Shown piece by piece: positions 33,821 through 43,034 of a stretch of 64,000 nt of DNA. The DNA is from Paenibacillus_D tarimensis_A. GTDB lineage: Bacteria; Bacillota; Bacilli; Paenibacillales; Paenibacillaceae. How positions within the stretch are numbered: the stretch's first letter is position 1; each line of letters begins with the position of its first letter. The notes beneath the pieces were generated by a model. It was not told the origin of the DNA, searched no databases, and was given only the letters and a program-made list of their open reading frames with translations. A program made the translations under genes and the position numbers. The DNA lies in assembly GCA_041281825.1 (NCBI GenBank), contig CP166298.1, forward strand, positions 124,001 to 188,000. The letters run 5' to 3'.

Positions 33821-34470
33821 TATCCTAACACCTCGTGTATAAATCTTTCCAGTGAAGCAACGTCCGTAATGTTTTTGTTGCACGCTTCACTGTCCATGCA
33901 CATATAGTTTCCGACCGCTTTGTAATAATCCGGCGAGGACTTGGCCGGTCTCGCTTTGGTAACAGCAGTAACTAATGCGGTCTCTTCATGTCGGTTGCAT
34001 AAAAAGCAAGCGCCTTTTTTGCCGGTAGGGGTAAACCTTCCCTCGATTCCGAGGATTTGACCGTTAAACGGATACACGATGATTATTTTATTGGCCGAAA
34101 TATCAAGCCAGCCGAGATAAGTGATATGACGATAGTCCAGCTTCAGGTCGGGAATCGTCAATTTTTTGTTTTTGGGAAACAGCTTTCGAATCTGTGTTGC
34201 CGTTACTTGGGGAAATGCCGTCATATACGGTTCCAGAGAAAGAAGATACTGCTGGAAATCTTCTGCAGTTTGTAACGTTGGGATCTTCCCCGTGAGTAGT
34301 TGTTGAATATCATCTGCATCCGGAAAAAGTCCCATGATGTTGGATTCCGTTCCGTATCTGACGGATTCCACGACTTTGGGGTCGGAGACGGTCCGATAAG
34401 CGTGCTGAAGATAATCGATTTGTTTCTTAATAAAGTTATAGTGGTGGTTTCTAATGAATGGTTCTTTCAT
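33820..34470 (-). CDS. FusB/FusC-type elongation factor G-binding protein
   Basis: 216 residues. An N-terminal helical domain (FIRNHHYNFIKKQIDYLQHA) and a C-terminal four-cysteine zinc finger (GACFLCNRHEE ... NYMCMDSEACNKNI) match FusB-family proteins. These bind EF-G and release it from stalled ribosomes, and in staphylococci give fusidic acid resistance. Chromosomal homologues in soil Bacillota are common; resistance is not implied. Single-gene unit. Confidence 0.85.
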   Translation of the reverse strand: MKEPFIRNHHYNFIKKQIDYLQHAYRTVSDPKVVESVRYGTESNIMGLFPDADDIQQLLTGKIPTLQTAEDFQQYLLSLEPYMTAFPQVTATQIRKLFPKNKKLTIPDLKLDYRHITYLGWLDISANKIIIVYPFNGQILGIEGRFTPTGKKGACFLCNRHEETALVTAVTKARPAKSSPDYYKAVGNYMCMDSEACNKNITDVASLERFIHEVLG

Positions 34471-34797
34471 TGGATGGTCAGCTCCTTATTTATTTTGATG
34501 AAAATAAGGTGCAAAGCCCATCATTAGAAACGATACCGGCTCTGTTGGGCGATCTTATATCAATGTCCGCCCCATTCAAAGGATCGCTCCCATTCAGGCT
34601 TTGCATGAGTCGTTGTTAGTTCCGGCAAAATAGTTTGCCATGTATTACCACCTCCCGATACGTCTTATTGTAGAACAGAGGAGACAATGATTCAACAATC
34701 GAGAAACGGCATAAAATATTAATTTCTATTTATTAGCGGGAGACTGCAGCAGGTGTTTTCATTTAGCAAGTACTGCCGTTTATTCAAAATTGTATGA

Positions 34798-34850
34798 TTG
34801 ACATGAAACCATTTGGTTTCGTATAATTAAAAACGAAACCAAATGGTTTC
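34798..34850 (+). promoter_or_regulatory. Promoter with two perfect operator palindromes
   Basis: TTGACA (34798-34803), an 18-base spacer and TATAAT (34822-34827). GAAACCATTTGGTTTC fills the spacer (34805-34820) and GAAACCAAATGGTTTC follows the -10 box (34835-34850). Both are 16-bp palindromes with centres 30 bases (about three helical turns) apart, ideal for repression by the ArsR-type protein of this operon. The rest of the 34471-34860 gap shows nothing else. Confidence 0.88.
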
Positions 34851-34882
34851 ACAAAATTAAGTTGACTTATCAGGAGGTAAAC

Positions 34883-35290
34883 ATGATGAACGATCAAAAA
34901 CAAGCTGCACTACCCGATATCCGGAAACATATGGTTTTTAATGCTTCGATCCGAAAAGTATGGGAAGCGGTGTCTACATCGGAAGGCATCGCCACATGGT
35001 TTATGCCAAATGACTTTCAGGCCGAGATCGGTTATGAGTTTCAAATGGATGCAGGTCCGTATGGAATGACATCCTGCAAGGTAACCGTTCTCGACCCGCC
35101 GAACCGGCTTTCCTTCACATGGGGAGAAGATTGGACGTTGACGTTCGAATTAATCGAGCAAGGAGACCGGACGGAGTTTACTCTTATTCATTCCGGTTGG
35201 AATACAGGCAATGCAGTGGTTCGCGACCGGATGGATCATGGCTGGGGCGAACTTCAATACAAATTGCGCGACTATGTCGAGGGTCAATGA
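34883..35290 (+). CDS. SRPBCC / AHSA1-like domain protein
   Basis: About 135 residues. KHMVFNASIRKVWEAVSTSE, GIATWFMPNDF, DPPNRLSFTWGEDW and the C-terminal helix are typical of AHSA1-like START-fold proteins, which bind hydrophobic ligands. AGGAGG (34873-34878) serves ATG 34883 or ATG 34886. It overlaps the ArsR-type gene by ATGA; the pair SRPBCC plus ArsR is a common operon. The ligand is unknown. Confidence 0.85.
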   Translation: MMNDQKQAALPDIRKHMVFNASIRKVWEAVSTSEGIATWFMPNDFQAEIGYEFQMDAGPYGMTSCKVTVLDPPNRLSFTWGEDWTLTFELIEQGDRTEFTLIHSGWNTGNAVVRDRMDHGWGELQYKLRDYVEGQ

Positions 35291-35670
35291 TGTCTGCCGC
35301 GTCGCCCAAGCATGATGTATTCCAGGCCATCGCCGATCGGACCAGGCGGAAGCTTTTGAAGCTGCTTGTTGACGGGGAGCTGCCGGTCACCGTTATTAGC
35401 GGCCACTTTCCGATGAGCCGAACGGCCGTGTCCAAGCATTTGAGAATTCTGGCGGATGCGGGGCTGGTCAAAGAACGGAAGGTTGGCAGAGAGACGAGAT
35501 TCAGGCTGGACGCGGAGCCGCTGCAGGAGTTAAAGCGTTGGCTGGCCTATTACGAGCGGTATTGGGATAATAAGATGTCCGCACTCCAGCGGTATGTTGA
35601 AGCCGACGAAGTTATGGACGATAAACCTTACGCGCCATTGGATGCTGTAAATCCGGAAACTAAAGATTAA
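35287..35670 (+). CDS. ArsR family winged-helix repressor
   Basis: 127 residues from ATG 35287. The winged helix at about 10-85 shows VFQAIADRTRRKLLKLLVDG, FPMSRTAVSKHLRILADAGL and VKERKVGRETRFRL. No metal-binding cysteine pair is present, so it belongs to the metal-free group that often pairs with SRPBCC proteins. It probably binds the two GAAACC palindromes of its own promoter. Confidence 0.88.
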   Translation: MMSAASPKHDVFQAIADRTRRKLLKLLVDGELPVTVISGHFPMSRTAVSKHLRILADAGLVKERKVGRETRFRLDAEPLQELKRWLAYYERYWDNKMSALQRYVEADEVMDDKPYAPLDAVNPETKD

Positions 35671-35686
35671 CAAATGCGATATAAAC

Positions 35687-35735
35687 AAACGAACCTTTAT
35701 CCATCCGGGGACCGGAAGGTAAAGGTTTGTTTTCC
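35687..35735 (+). terminator. Terminator after the ArsR gene
   Basis: AAACGAACCTTTA (35687-35699) pairs with TAAAGGTTTGTTT (35720-35732) with one mismatch, followed by T-rich sequence. Confidence 0.65.
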
Positions 35736-35862
35736 TTTGGTGCAAAGCGAAGCCGATTGAAAAGTTCACCGAAACATGGTTCACTGTTAGTACGAGATTC
35801 TTATTTGTTGAGTAATGTACATTTGCTGGATTCAGAAGTGTGCGAAGAGGAGTTTAAGGCGA

Positions 35863-36504
35863 ATGAAACCTATTCTTGTGATGACGGCTGTTGAGGCGGA
35901 AAAAGAAGCTGTATTGCGCGGATTGCGCGGATCAGACCGTTTTGAAGTTGCACTGGCCGGCGTCGGCCCGGCTGCCGCTGCGGCAAACACCGCTAAAGTA
36001 TTGGCATCAGGGGATTATAATCTTGTCATCAGTGCCGGAATCGGAGGAGGTTTCTCGAACAGGGCTGAGGTCGGTTCCATTGTGATAGCCAATGCGATTA
36101 TCGCCGCTGATCTGGGAGCCGAGACGCCGGAAGGCTACCGCACGTTGGACGAACTGGGATTCGGCTCAACGCTTGTTGAAACGGACGGACAGCGGGCGGA
36201 GCGGCTGGCCGAAGCAATGCGGGAAGTAGGTCTTTCTGCCGTAACGGGCCCGGTTCTGACGGTATCGACCGTAACCGGGACGGCAGAGACAGCCGGTGAA
36301 TTGGCGGTCCGGGTGCCTGGAGCGGCGGCTGAAGCGATGGAAGGCTACGGCGTAGCGGTTGCAGCCCGGTTATATGGTTTGCCGGTACTGGAACTGAGGG
36401 CCGTATCCAATCCGGTTGGTCCACGTGACCGGAGCGCCTGGCGGATCCGGGAAGCTTTGCAGGCACTGGAAAATGCCAGTTCGGTAATAATGGAGGTTTT
36501 ATAG
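35863..36504 (+). CDS. mqnB: Futalosine hydrolase
   Basis: 213 residues from ATG 35863. A phosphorylase/MTA-nucleosidase fold: ILVMTAVEAEKEAVLRGL, ISAGIGGGFSNRAEVGSIVI, and AEAMEGYGVAVAARLYGLPV with the Glu-x-Glu-type active-site region. It hydrolyses futalosine to dehypoxanthine futalosine in the alternative menaquinone pathway. Identity is supported by mqnD starting directly at its stop. GAGGAG upstream; an earlier ATG at 35815 would add an unlikely extension. Confidence 0.88.
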   Translation: MKPILVMTAVEAEKEAVLRGLRGSDRFEVALAGVGPAAAAANTAKVLASGDYNLVISAGIGGGFSNRAEVGSIVIANAIIAADLGAETPEGYRTLDELGFGSTLVETDGQRAERLAEAMREVGLSAVTGPVLTVSTVTGTAETAGELAVRVPGAAAEAMEGYGVAVAARLYGLPVLELRAVSNPVGPRDRSAWRIREALQALENASSVIMEVL

Positions 36505-37347
36505 ATGAATATCGCATTTTCCCCTTGTCCTAACGACACGTTTATTTTTCACGCTTGGGTACACGGACTGCTGCCCGGTGCTCCGAAGCTGGATGTTACG
36601 TATGCCGATATCGATGTCACCAATCGACTCGCCGCTGCCGGAAGCGGGCCGGAGGTACTGAAAATATCTTACGCCGCCTTGCCGTGGGTACTGTCCGACT
36701 ATGCGCTTCTGCCGTGCGGAGGTGCGCTCGGCCGCGGCTGCGGTCCGCTCGTTTTGACTTCCGGTGAAACCAAAGGCAGTTCCGATCCGGCAGCTTTATC
36801 CGGCAGGAAGGTTGCGGTGCCCAGCGACCGGTCAACCGCCTATCTGCTGTTTCGGCTCTGGGCCGCCAAGCATATTCCAGGGGGAGTAGGAGATATTGTC
36901 ATCCTTCCGTTTCATGAAATCATGCCTGCCGTGCGAGATGGCAAAGTAGATGCCGGATTAGTGATACACGAAGCCAGGTTTACCTATCCGTCTTATGGGC
37001 TGTCGCTAATGACCGACCTTGGGAGCTGGTGGGAGACGGATACGGGGCTGCCGATTCCGCTGGGGGCCATTATTGCCCGCCGGTCGCTCGACCGGGATGC
37101 AATCGCAGGGTGGATCCGGGCGTCCGTCGAATATGCCTGGGCACATCCCCAGGCATCGCGGGAATATGTGATGAGCCATGCTCAGGAGATGTCGCCGGAT
37201 GTCGCTCAAGCGCACATCGATCTGTATGTAAACCAGTTCTCCGCGAATTTAGGCGAGCAAGGATATGGTGCGGTCGAGGCTTTGCTATGCAGGGCAGCGG
37301 AGGAAGGACTGGTGCCGAAGGTAGATTTGGCCGCATTGCGGCGATAA
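36505..37347 (+). CDS. mqnD: 1,4-dihydroxy-6-naphthoate synthase
   Basis: 280 residues of the periplasmic-binding-protein fold used by MqnA and MqnD. IAFSPCPNDTFIFHAWVHG is the MqnD signature (about 3-21). HEARFTYPSYGL (about 155) holds the conserved His. It converts cyclic dehypoxanthine futalosine to the naphthoate. It begins directly after the mqnB stop, with ribosome site GGAGG overlapping that gene's end. The other pathway genes (mqnA, mqnC, mqnE) are not in the window. Confidence 0.92.
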   Translation: MNIAFSPCPNDTFIFHAWVHGLLPGAPKLDVTYADIDVTNRLAAAGSGPEVLKISYAALPWVLSDYALLPCGGALGRGCGPLVLTSGETKGSSDPAALSGRKVAVPSDRSTAYLLFRLWAAKHIPGGVGDIVILPFHEIMPAVRDGKVDAGLVIHEARFTYPSYGLSLMTDLGSWWETDTGLPIPLGAIIARRSLDRDAIAGWIRASVEYAWAHPQASREYVMSHAQEMSPDVAQAHIDLYVNQFSANLGEQGYGAVEALLCRAAEEGLVPKVDLAALRR

Positions 37348-37418
37348 GACTAGAGCTCCCGCTGTAGGAAAAGGGATGCATGGATTTAAAGAAAACGTGT
37401 GCGAGGAGAGGATTTAGC

Positions 37419-37712
37419 ATGTGGAAATCGACGATTGGATGGTTGCGGGGAATCGGGATTTTTGAGGGGATTTCGTATCTCTTACTGCTCTTCATGGCAA
37501 TGCCGCTGAAATATTTTGCCAATATGCCGGTATTTGTTCAGGTGATAGGCATGGCACACGGTGTCTTATTTATTCTGTTCGTAGCTTTGTTGTTAATTGT
37601 GTGGGTTCGGCACCGCTGGTCCTTGTTAAGAGTGTCGGGAGCTTTTATCGCTTCGCTGCTGCCTTTCGGCACATTCGTGCTGGATGCCCGGCTGCGTAAG
37701 GAAGAAGCATGA
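37419..37712 (+). CDS. DUF3817 membrane protein
   Basis: 97 residues from ATG 37419 (GAGGAG upstream). Three hydrophobic segments (about 10-30, 40-65, 72-90) and the pattern GWLRGIGIFEGISYLLLLF with MAHGVLFILFVALLL match DUF3817 (YdzA-like) small membrane proteins of unknown role. It overlaps the next gene by ATGA. Confidence 0.75.
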   Translation: MWKSTIGWLRGIGIFEGISYLLLLFMAMPLKYFANMPVFVQVIGMAHGVLFILFVALLLIVWVRHRWSLLRVSGAFIASLLPFGTFVLDARLRKEEA

Positions 37713-39757
37713 TTATGGCTAGCCGTTCGGCAACCGGCATCTTTCCGTCCGTATGTTCGCTGGACTGCCCGGATCAATGCGCCTTGCTGGTTCACAAGAA
37801 AGACGGGAAGATTGTGAAGATTGAAGGTGACCGATCCCATCCCGTAACCCAGGGAAAGATATGCAACAAGGTTCGGCATATGGGAGAGCGGATCTATGAC
37901 CCGCAGCGGCTGCAATACCCGCTTAGGAGAACGGGGCCGAAGGGCGGAGGATCGTTCGAGCGGATCAGCTGGGAAGAGGCGGTTGAAGCCATTGCAAGTC
38001 GTTGGAAAGAACTGATCGCAACCGACGGACCGGAGAGCATCTTGCCGTACAGCTTCTACGGCAACATGGGCCGAATCGGAACGGAGGGAATGGGCCGGCG
38101 ATTCTTCAATCGGCTGGGCGCAAGCCGGTTATTATACACGATCTGCCAATCGGCCGGCTCCGAGGGCTATGCCTATACGATGGGAGGCAGCTACGGTACC
38201 GATCCTGAAGATACGGTGCATGCGAAGCTGCATGTGATGTGGGGAATTAATGCGGTAAGCACCAACATGCATCAAGTGATGATGTCGGAGCAGGCTCGAA
38301 AAAAGCACGGTGCACCGATCGTCTCCATCGACGTGCACAGAAACCGGACCGCCAGATGGGCCGACTGGTTTATCCCGGTGAAGCCCGGAACGGATGCCGC
38401 TTTGGCACTGGGGCTGATGCATGTTCTTTTTGCCGAAGCATTGACGGACGAAGCATTCCTCCGAACCTATACGGTCGGTTATGAAGAACTAAGGGAACAT
38501 GTCAGGCAGTATGACCCAGATTACGTATCGGCCATTACCGGCGTTCCGGTGAACGACATCCAACGGCTTGCGCGAATGTACGGCGGGACGACTCCTTCGT
38601 TCATCCGGATCGGCAACGGACCGCAGCATCATGATAACGGCGGAATGTTTGCCCGCACTGTCGCCTGCCTGCCGGCAGTGACAGGTCAATGGCTGCATCG
38701 CGGGGGCGGCGCGATTAAGGGGAACGGGGCCTTTCTCGATTTCAATTCGGCGGCTCTGCAGCGTCCGGATCTGCGGCGCGGGACTGCCAGGTCCGTTAAT
38801 ATGAATCAGCTAGGAGCCGCTTTGCTTGAGCTTGATCCGGCGATTTATTCCTTGTACGTATACAACTCCAACCCTGCCGTAGTTGCGCCAAATGCAGGCA
38901 AGGTGAGAAAGGGGCTCGAGCGCGAAGACCTGTTTACGGTTGTGCACGATCTGTTTCTTACCGAAACGGCCCGTTACGCGGATATTGTACTGCCGGCGAC
39001 CTCGTCGTTCGAGAATACCGACGTATACCGTTCCTACTGGCATCATTACGTCCAGCTCCAGCAGCCGGTAATCGTTCCGTACGGGGAAAGCAAGTCGAAC
39101 GTGGACGTGTTTCGAATGCTTGCCAAAGCAATGGGCTTTCAGGATTCGGCGTTCGACGATACGGAAGAGGACATGATTCGCCAAGCGCTCGACAACCCGG
39201 CCAATCCGAACCTGGCCGGAATAACGCTGGAGCGGTTAAGGGAAGAGCAATTCGCGAAGGCGGACAGGCAGCCTGTGCTGTCCGGGAAGCTTCGCACGCC
39301 AAGCGGGAAGATCGAGCTTTATTCGGCGTCGATGGCGAGGGCCGGTTATCCTCCTCTGCCGACCTATGTACCGCTTGCCGTGGATGAAGATCTCCCGTTT
39401 CAGTTCATTCCTGCACCGAATCATCATTTCTTGAACTCTACGTTTGCTCATAACGGGAAGCATGTCGCCTTCGAGAATAGACAGAGGCTGCATATACACA
39501 CAATGGATGCGGCTGAGCTAGGGATCGAAGACGGAGAAGAGGTGCTGATCCGAAATACTCGCGGGTCGTGCAAGCTGATTGCAGCCGTGGGAGAAGAAGT
39601 AATGAGGGGCGTCGTGGTCAGCCAAGGATTATGGGCCGATGACCCGGATGCCGGAAATGTCGTCAACTCGCTTGTACCGGACCGGGTTGCCGATATGGGG
39701 GGAGGAGCAGTGTTTTTCTCCGGAAGGGTTTCGGTAGAAAAGCTTCCTCATGAATAA
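37709..39757 (+). CDS. Molybdopterin oxidoreductase family protein
   Basis: 682 residues of the DMSO reductase / formate dehydrogenase superfamily. N-terminal 4Fe-4S motif CSLDCPDQC with the fourth Cys in GKICNKV (about 15-55), then the Mo-bis-MGD domains (YGNMGRIGTEGMGRRFFNRL; VKPGTDAALALGLMHVLF; HDLFLTETARYADIVLPATS) and a C-terminal cofactor-binding domain (FIPAPNHHFLNSTF). No signal peptide, so it is cytoplasmic. It resembles Bacillus YoaE, whose substrate is not established. No partner subunit is encoded beside it. Confidence 0.88.
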   Translation: MIMASRSATGIFPSVCSLDCPDQCALLVHKKDGKIVKIEGDRSHPVTQGKICNKVRHMGERIYDPQRLQYPLRRTGPKGGGSFERISWEEAVEAIASRWKELIATDGPESILPYSFYGNMGRIGTEGMGRRFFNRLGASRLLYTICQSAGSEGYAYTMGGSYGTDPEDTVHAKLHVMWGINAVSTNMHQVMMSEQARKKHGAPIVSIDVHRNRTARWADWFIPVKPGTDAALALGLMHVLFAEALTDEAFLRTYTVGYEELREHVRQYDPDYVSAITGVPVNDIQRLARMYGGTTPSFIRIGNGPQHHDNGGMFARTVACLPAVTGQWLHRGGGAIKGNGAFLDFNSAALQRPDLRRGTARSVNMNQLGAALLELDPAIYSLYVYNSNPAVVAPNAGKVRKGLEREDLFTVVHDLFLTETARYADIVLPATSSFENTDVYRSYWHHYVQLQQPVIVPYGESKSNVDVFRMLAKAMGFQDSAFDDTEEDMIRQALDNPANPNLAGITLERLREEQFAKADRQPVLSGKLRTPSGKIELYSASMARAGYPPLPTYVPLAVDEDLPFQFIPAPNHHFLNSTFAHNGKHVAFENRQRLHIHTMDAAELGIEDGEEVLIRNTRGSCKLIAAVGEEVMRGVVVSQGLWADDPDAGNVVNSLVPDRVADMGGGAVFFSGRVSVEKLPHE

Positions 39758-39885
39758 ACGACGAACGGTCAAGTCGGCAGATTCCTTTTGCGACTTGAAA
39801 GTTGCATTCCAGCTAAAGCCTGCTGAAAAGCAGTGTGCGACTAAGGGTTTCGATTAGAACTGAGTTAAGTGATATCCAAGCGTTC

Positions 39886-40080
39886 AAAAATAGCGGTAAT
39901 TTGTGGACTTATTCAGGACTGGACGACCCGATATGCGGTAAATAGAGGAATTTCATGGTCTTATTCCGATCCGATCCACTTGTCTGACCAGAACATGCTG
40001 GCTTAACGGTAAAAAATACCGCTATTTGCCGCGGTTTCCAAGTTTCTTTGAATATAGAGGTAAAAAATTCCGCTATTTAT
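39886..40080. repeat. Diverged family C elements
   Basis: AAATAGCGGTAATTT at 39888, then TAAAAAATACCGCTATTT at 40009 and TAAAAAATTCCGCTATTT at 40061, the last two 52 bases apart. The core AATAGCGG / CCGCTATT resembles the 50-bp repeats at 9021. The remainder of the 39758-40482 gap has no supported gene. Confidence 0.55.
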
Positions 40081-40159
40081 TTACTTTTTCATAAGGATTC
40101 TGCTGGAAGCTGATCGTATAAATGCGGTGGGTACAGACCTGGTGCATGGAAACTAAATA

Positions 40160-40194
40160 AAAACCGCTGGATCGTTTTCTCCAGCGGTTTTTTC
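40160..40194 (+). terminator. Orphan intrinsic terminator
   Basis: AAAACCGCTGGA (40160-40171) and TCCAGCGGTTTT (40180-40191) make a perfect 12-bp stem followed by TTTC. It lies 400 bases after the nearest gene, so it may end a long 3' region or a small RNA. Confidence 0.8.
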
Positions 40195-40482
40195 AATTAA
40201 TTGGTTTTACATTTAGGGGCCCAATGGTCCTTGATTTTCTAGAGTACAAAATTGCATATCAGGAGGAAGAACAGCTTTAATAATGGCTTGGGTTACTTTT
40301 GTTGACATGCCACTTGTATAAAACCACCGATTCATTCTCCGGTGTCCTCCATTCTGGACAAATTGACAGAAAATTCGGCCAACTGTTTTACTCTTTGTCT
40401 AATGTCAGCCTGTTCTCAAGCGTGTAACATGTAAATAAACATAACATATACATTTCGATTGAGCTAGAAGGGGGCGGGAGGC

Positions 40483-41259
40483 GTGAAGGCGGCAATGGTT
40501 CCCGAAATTGAACTGGATCAGGTCAGTATGCGGTATCGCACGGGAAATTCCGAGGTGCTTGCGCTTCAGCAAGTCAGCCTGCGCATCGGCAAAGGAGAGT
40601 TCGTATCTCTGCTTGGCCCTTCGGGCTGCGGAAAAACAACCCTTTTGCGGCTCATGGCCGATTTGCTGCAGCCGTCCACAGGAACGCTAAGAGTTGCCGG
40701 AAAAACGGCGCAGGAAGCAAGGTTGGCGAGAAAATACGGCATTGTCTTCCAAAGCCCGGTTCTGTACGACTGGAGAAAGGTACGCCGCAATATTACCCTC
40801 CCTTTGGAGTTGATGGGCGTTCCTAAACTCGAGCGGAACCGCAAAGCTGAAGAGCTGCTTGAATTAGTAGGCCTCCAAGGCTTTGGCGATAAGTATCCGT
40901 GGCAATTAAGCGGCGGGATGCAGCAGCGTGTCGCCATCGCCAGGGCATTGTCGATGGAGCCGGAAATATTGCTAATGGATGAGCCGTTCTCGGCGCTGGA
41001 TGAATTTTCCCGGGAAAAGCTGAACGAGGAGCTGTTGGCGATCTGGAGCAAGGTCCGGAATACGGTCGTCTTCGTCACGCACAGCATCCCGGAAGCGGTA
41101 TTTTTGTCGGACCGGGTATTCGTGCTCTCGCCCCACCCGGGCAGGCTCTCCGCGGTCGCCGAAATACCGCTGCCCCGACCGCGCACGCGGGAAATGCGGG
41201 ACGGCTCGGAGTTTGTCCGTCTGGTTGCCGGGATCCGGGGCAGCTTTGAAGGGGTATAG
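40483..41259 (+). CDS. ABC transporter ATP-binding protein, NitT/TauT type
   Basis: 258 residues. Walker A LLGPSGCGKTTLL (about 46-58), signature LSGGMQQRVAIARAL (about 144-158), Walker B EILLMDEPFSALDE (about 163-176), switch His in VFVTHSIPEA. The SsuB/TauB/ThiZ-like subgroup energises uptake of small organic solutes. GTG 40483 (with AGGGGGCGGGAGG upstream) or ATG 40495 may start it. First gene of the importer placed before the pyrimidine catabolic genes; the likely substrate is a pyrimidine or a breakdown product. Confidence 0.9.
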   Translation: MKAAMVPEIELDQVSMRYRTGNSEVLALQQVSLRIGKGEFVSLLGPSGCGKTTLLRLMADLLQPSTGTLRVAGKTAQEARLARKYGIVFQSPVLYDWRKVRRNITLPLELMGVPKLERNRKAEELLELVGLQGFGDKYPWQLSGGMQQRVAIARALSMEPEILLMDEPFSALDEFSREKLNEELLAIWSKVRNTVVFVTHSIPEAVFLSDRVFVLSPHPGRLSAVAEIPLPRPRTREMRDGSEFVRLVAGIRGSFEGV

Positions 41260-41260
41260 C

Positions 41261-42073
41261 ATGAGAGGCCACAGCATCCTTCTGAGGAACCGCGTGCTGC
41301 CTGTCGCTGTCTGGGGAACGGCCCTGCTCCTAGTCTGGGAAGCGGGCTCCTGGTTTCTGCTTCATGTGCTGGAGACGCCGCTGGCGCAATCGAAGCTCCC
41401 TTATATTCATAAAGTGATTTCTGTTTTCGGCAGCTACGGCGGTACCTTGCTGAGCGAAGGGGCTACGACATTTGCCAGCGCGGGATTTGGATTTGCGGCC
41501 GGGGCGTGTGCAGGCGTTCTGCTCGCGGTTATGATGAGCATTTCCAAATGGCTGGAACGAATGACCTTCCCATACGCGGTCGCCTCGCAAATGATCCCAA
41601 TACTGGGCCTGGCCCCGATTATTTACGGCATTGTGCGTGACGAGCAGCTGGCGCGCGTGCTCATATCCGGTTATATCACATTTTTTCCGGTCGCATTGAA
41701 CATGCTGCGGGGCCTCCGAAGCGTTGATCCTTCCGCACTGGAGCTGATGCATTCGTACGCGGCCGGGACTTGGGCAGTCTATTGGAAGCTGCGGCTTCCG
41801 GCAGCGCTGCCCGGATTGTTCAGCGGGCTCAAAATTGCCGCACCGCTCGCCGTGACCGGGGCGATCCTTGTCGAGCTGATGGGGGCGAGGCACGGCATTG
41901 GCGTCATTATGCTTCGCAACCTCTACTACGGACCTTCACATGTCTATATGTTCTGGTCAACGGTCGTTGTGGGAGCGCTGCTCGGCATTGTCAGTTACCT
42001 GATCATTACGCTGGCGGAGCGGGCGGCGGCGCCTTGGCAGCCGGAGTACCGCTCCAAAGGAGATGAGCGATGA
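41261..42073 (+). CDS. ABC transporter permease 1
   Basis: 270 residues from ATG 41261, two bases after the ATPase stop. About six transmembrane segments. The coupling-loop motif reads LELMHSYAAGTWAVYWKLRL (about 162-182), as in SsuC/TauC/ThiX permeases. It overlaps the next permease gene by ATGA. Confidence 0.88.
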   Translation: MRGHSILLRNRVLPVAVWGTALLLVWEAGSWFLLHVLETPLAQSKLPYIHKVISVFGSYGGTLLSEGATTFASAGFGFAAGACAGVLLAVMMSISKWLERMTFPYAVASQMIPILGLAPIIYGIVRDEQLARVLISGYITFFPVALNMLRGLRSVDPSALELMHSYAAGTWAVYWKLRLPAALPGLFSGLKIAAPLAVTGAILVELMGARHGIGVIMLRNLYYGPSHVYMFWSTVVVGALLGIVSYLIITLAERAAAPWQPEYRSKGDER

Positions 42074-42918
42074 TGGAGAGCGTGGCAAACAAGCCCGAAT
42101 CGAAACCGGCCGTAAAAGTGAAGGAAAAACGCAGCGTTGAGCGGCCGCGGCGTCGCTTCCCGGGAAATCGGGTCTGGCTGCCGCTGCTCATGGCCCTCCT
42201 TTTTCTGGCTATATGGGAGATGGGAATCTTTCATTCATTATTCAGCCTCAAAACCTATCAATTGCCGTTGCCGTCGGCAATCGCGGCCGCAATGGCGGAA
42301 AACCGTGTGCTGCTGCTTACTTATACCGGTTATACGATGACGGAGGCCGTGCTTGGCATGCTTGCCGGTTCGGCCCTCGGATTTTTGATCGCGCTGCTCG
42401 CCACCGCCTGGCCGAGATGGGGTTCAGGCGGGATATTGCTTGTCGCTTCTTTAAACGCGGTGCCTATTGTGGCGCTGGCGCCGATCATGAATCTGTGGGC
42501 GGGCGACGGCATCGGTTCGCGGATCGCCATCGTTACCGTCTCGACGATGGCGGCCATGGCAATCAATGCCCACAAAGGCATGAATGCTGTTCATCCGTTG
42601 TCGCTCGATTTGATGCGTTCCTATGCGGCAGGGAGATCGGAGGTTTTCCGATATTTGCGTATCGTTCACAGCCTGCCGTATGTGTTTACGGCATTGAAAA
42701 TCAATACGACGGCAAGCATGATCGGAGCGATTGTAGGGGAATTTTTCTTTTCCTCCAGAGGGCTCGGCTATCTGCTTTCCAACTCGATCAAGGTAGCGAA
42801 AATGCCGCTGGGGTGGTCCTGCATCGTCGTCGCCGCGGTTTCGGGTGTCCTTTTCTATCTTCTCGTGGATGCTTTAGAGAAGGTATTTATCCGCTGGCAC
42901 CCCTCCCATAGAGACTAG
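42070..42918 (+). CDS. ABC transporter permease 2
   Basis: 282 residues with a basic N-terminal tail (about 1-35), then six membrane segments and the coupling loop SLDLMRSYAAGRSEVFRYLR. It differs clearly from permease 1, so the transporter is a hetero-dimer in the membrane. ATG overlaps the previous stop. Confidence 0.88.
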   Translation: MMESVANKPESKPAVKVKEKRSVERPRRRFPGNRVWLPLLMALLFLAIWEMGIFHSLFSLKTYQLPLPSAIAAAMAENRVLLLTYTGYTMTEAVLGMLAGSALGFLIALLATAWPRWGSGGILLVASLNAVPIVALAPIMNLWAGDGIGSRIAIVTVSTMAAMAINAHKGMNAVHPLSLDLMRSYAAGRSEVFRYLRIVHSLPYVFTALKINTTASMIGAIVGEFFFSSRGLGYLLSNSIKVAKMPLGWSCIVVAAVSGVLFYLLVDALEKVFIRWHPSHRD

Positions 42919-43034
42919 TGGATACGGCACAGCCGGCCATGTCGCGGCGCTCCGCGCGCCGAGGCCGTTTCATAGACAGAATCCATTGAACCATGTATTG
43001 ATTTTAGATTTTGGCTAAGAGGGAGAGAGAAATC

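Noticed and set aside
34798..34850. Riboswitch or RNA hairpins in the SRPBCC-ArsR leader
   Set aside because: The palindromes overlap the -35/-10 region, so most of the sequence would not be transcribed. A protein operator fits better.
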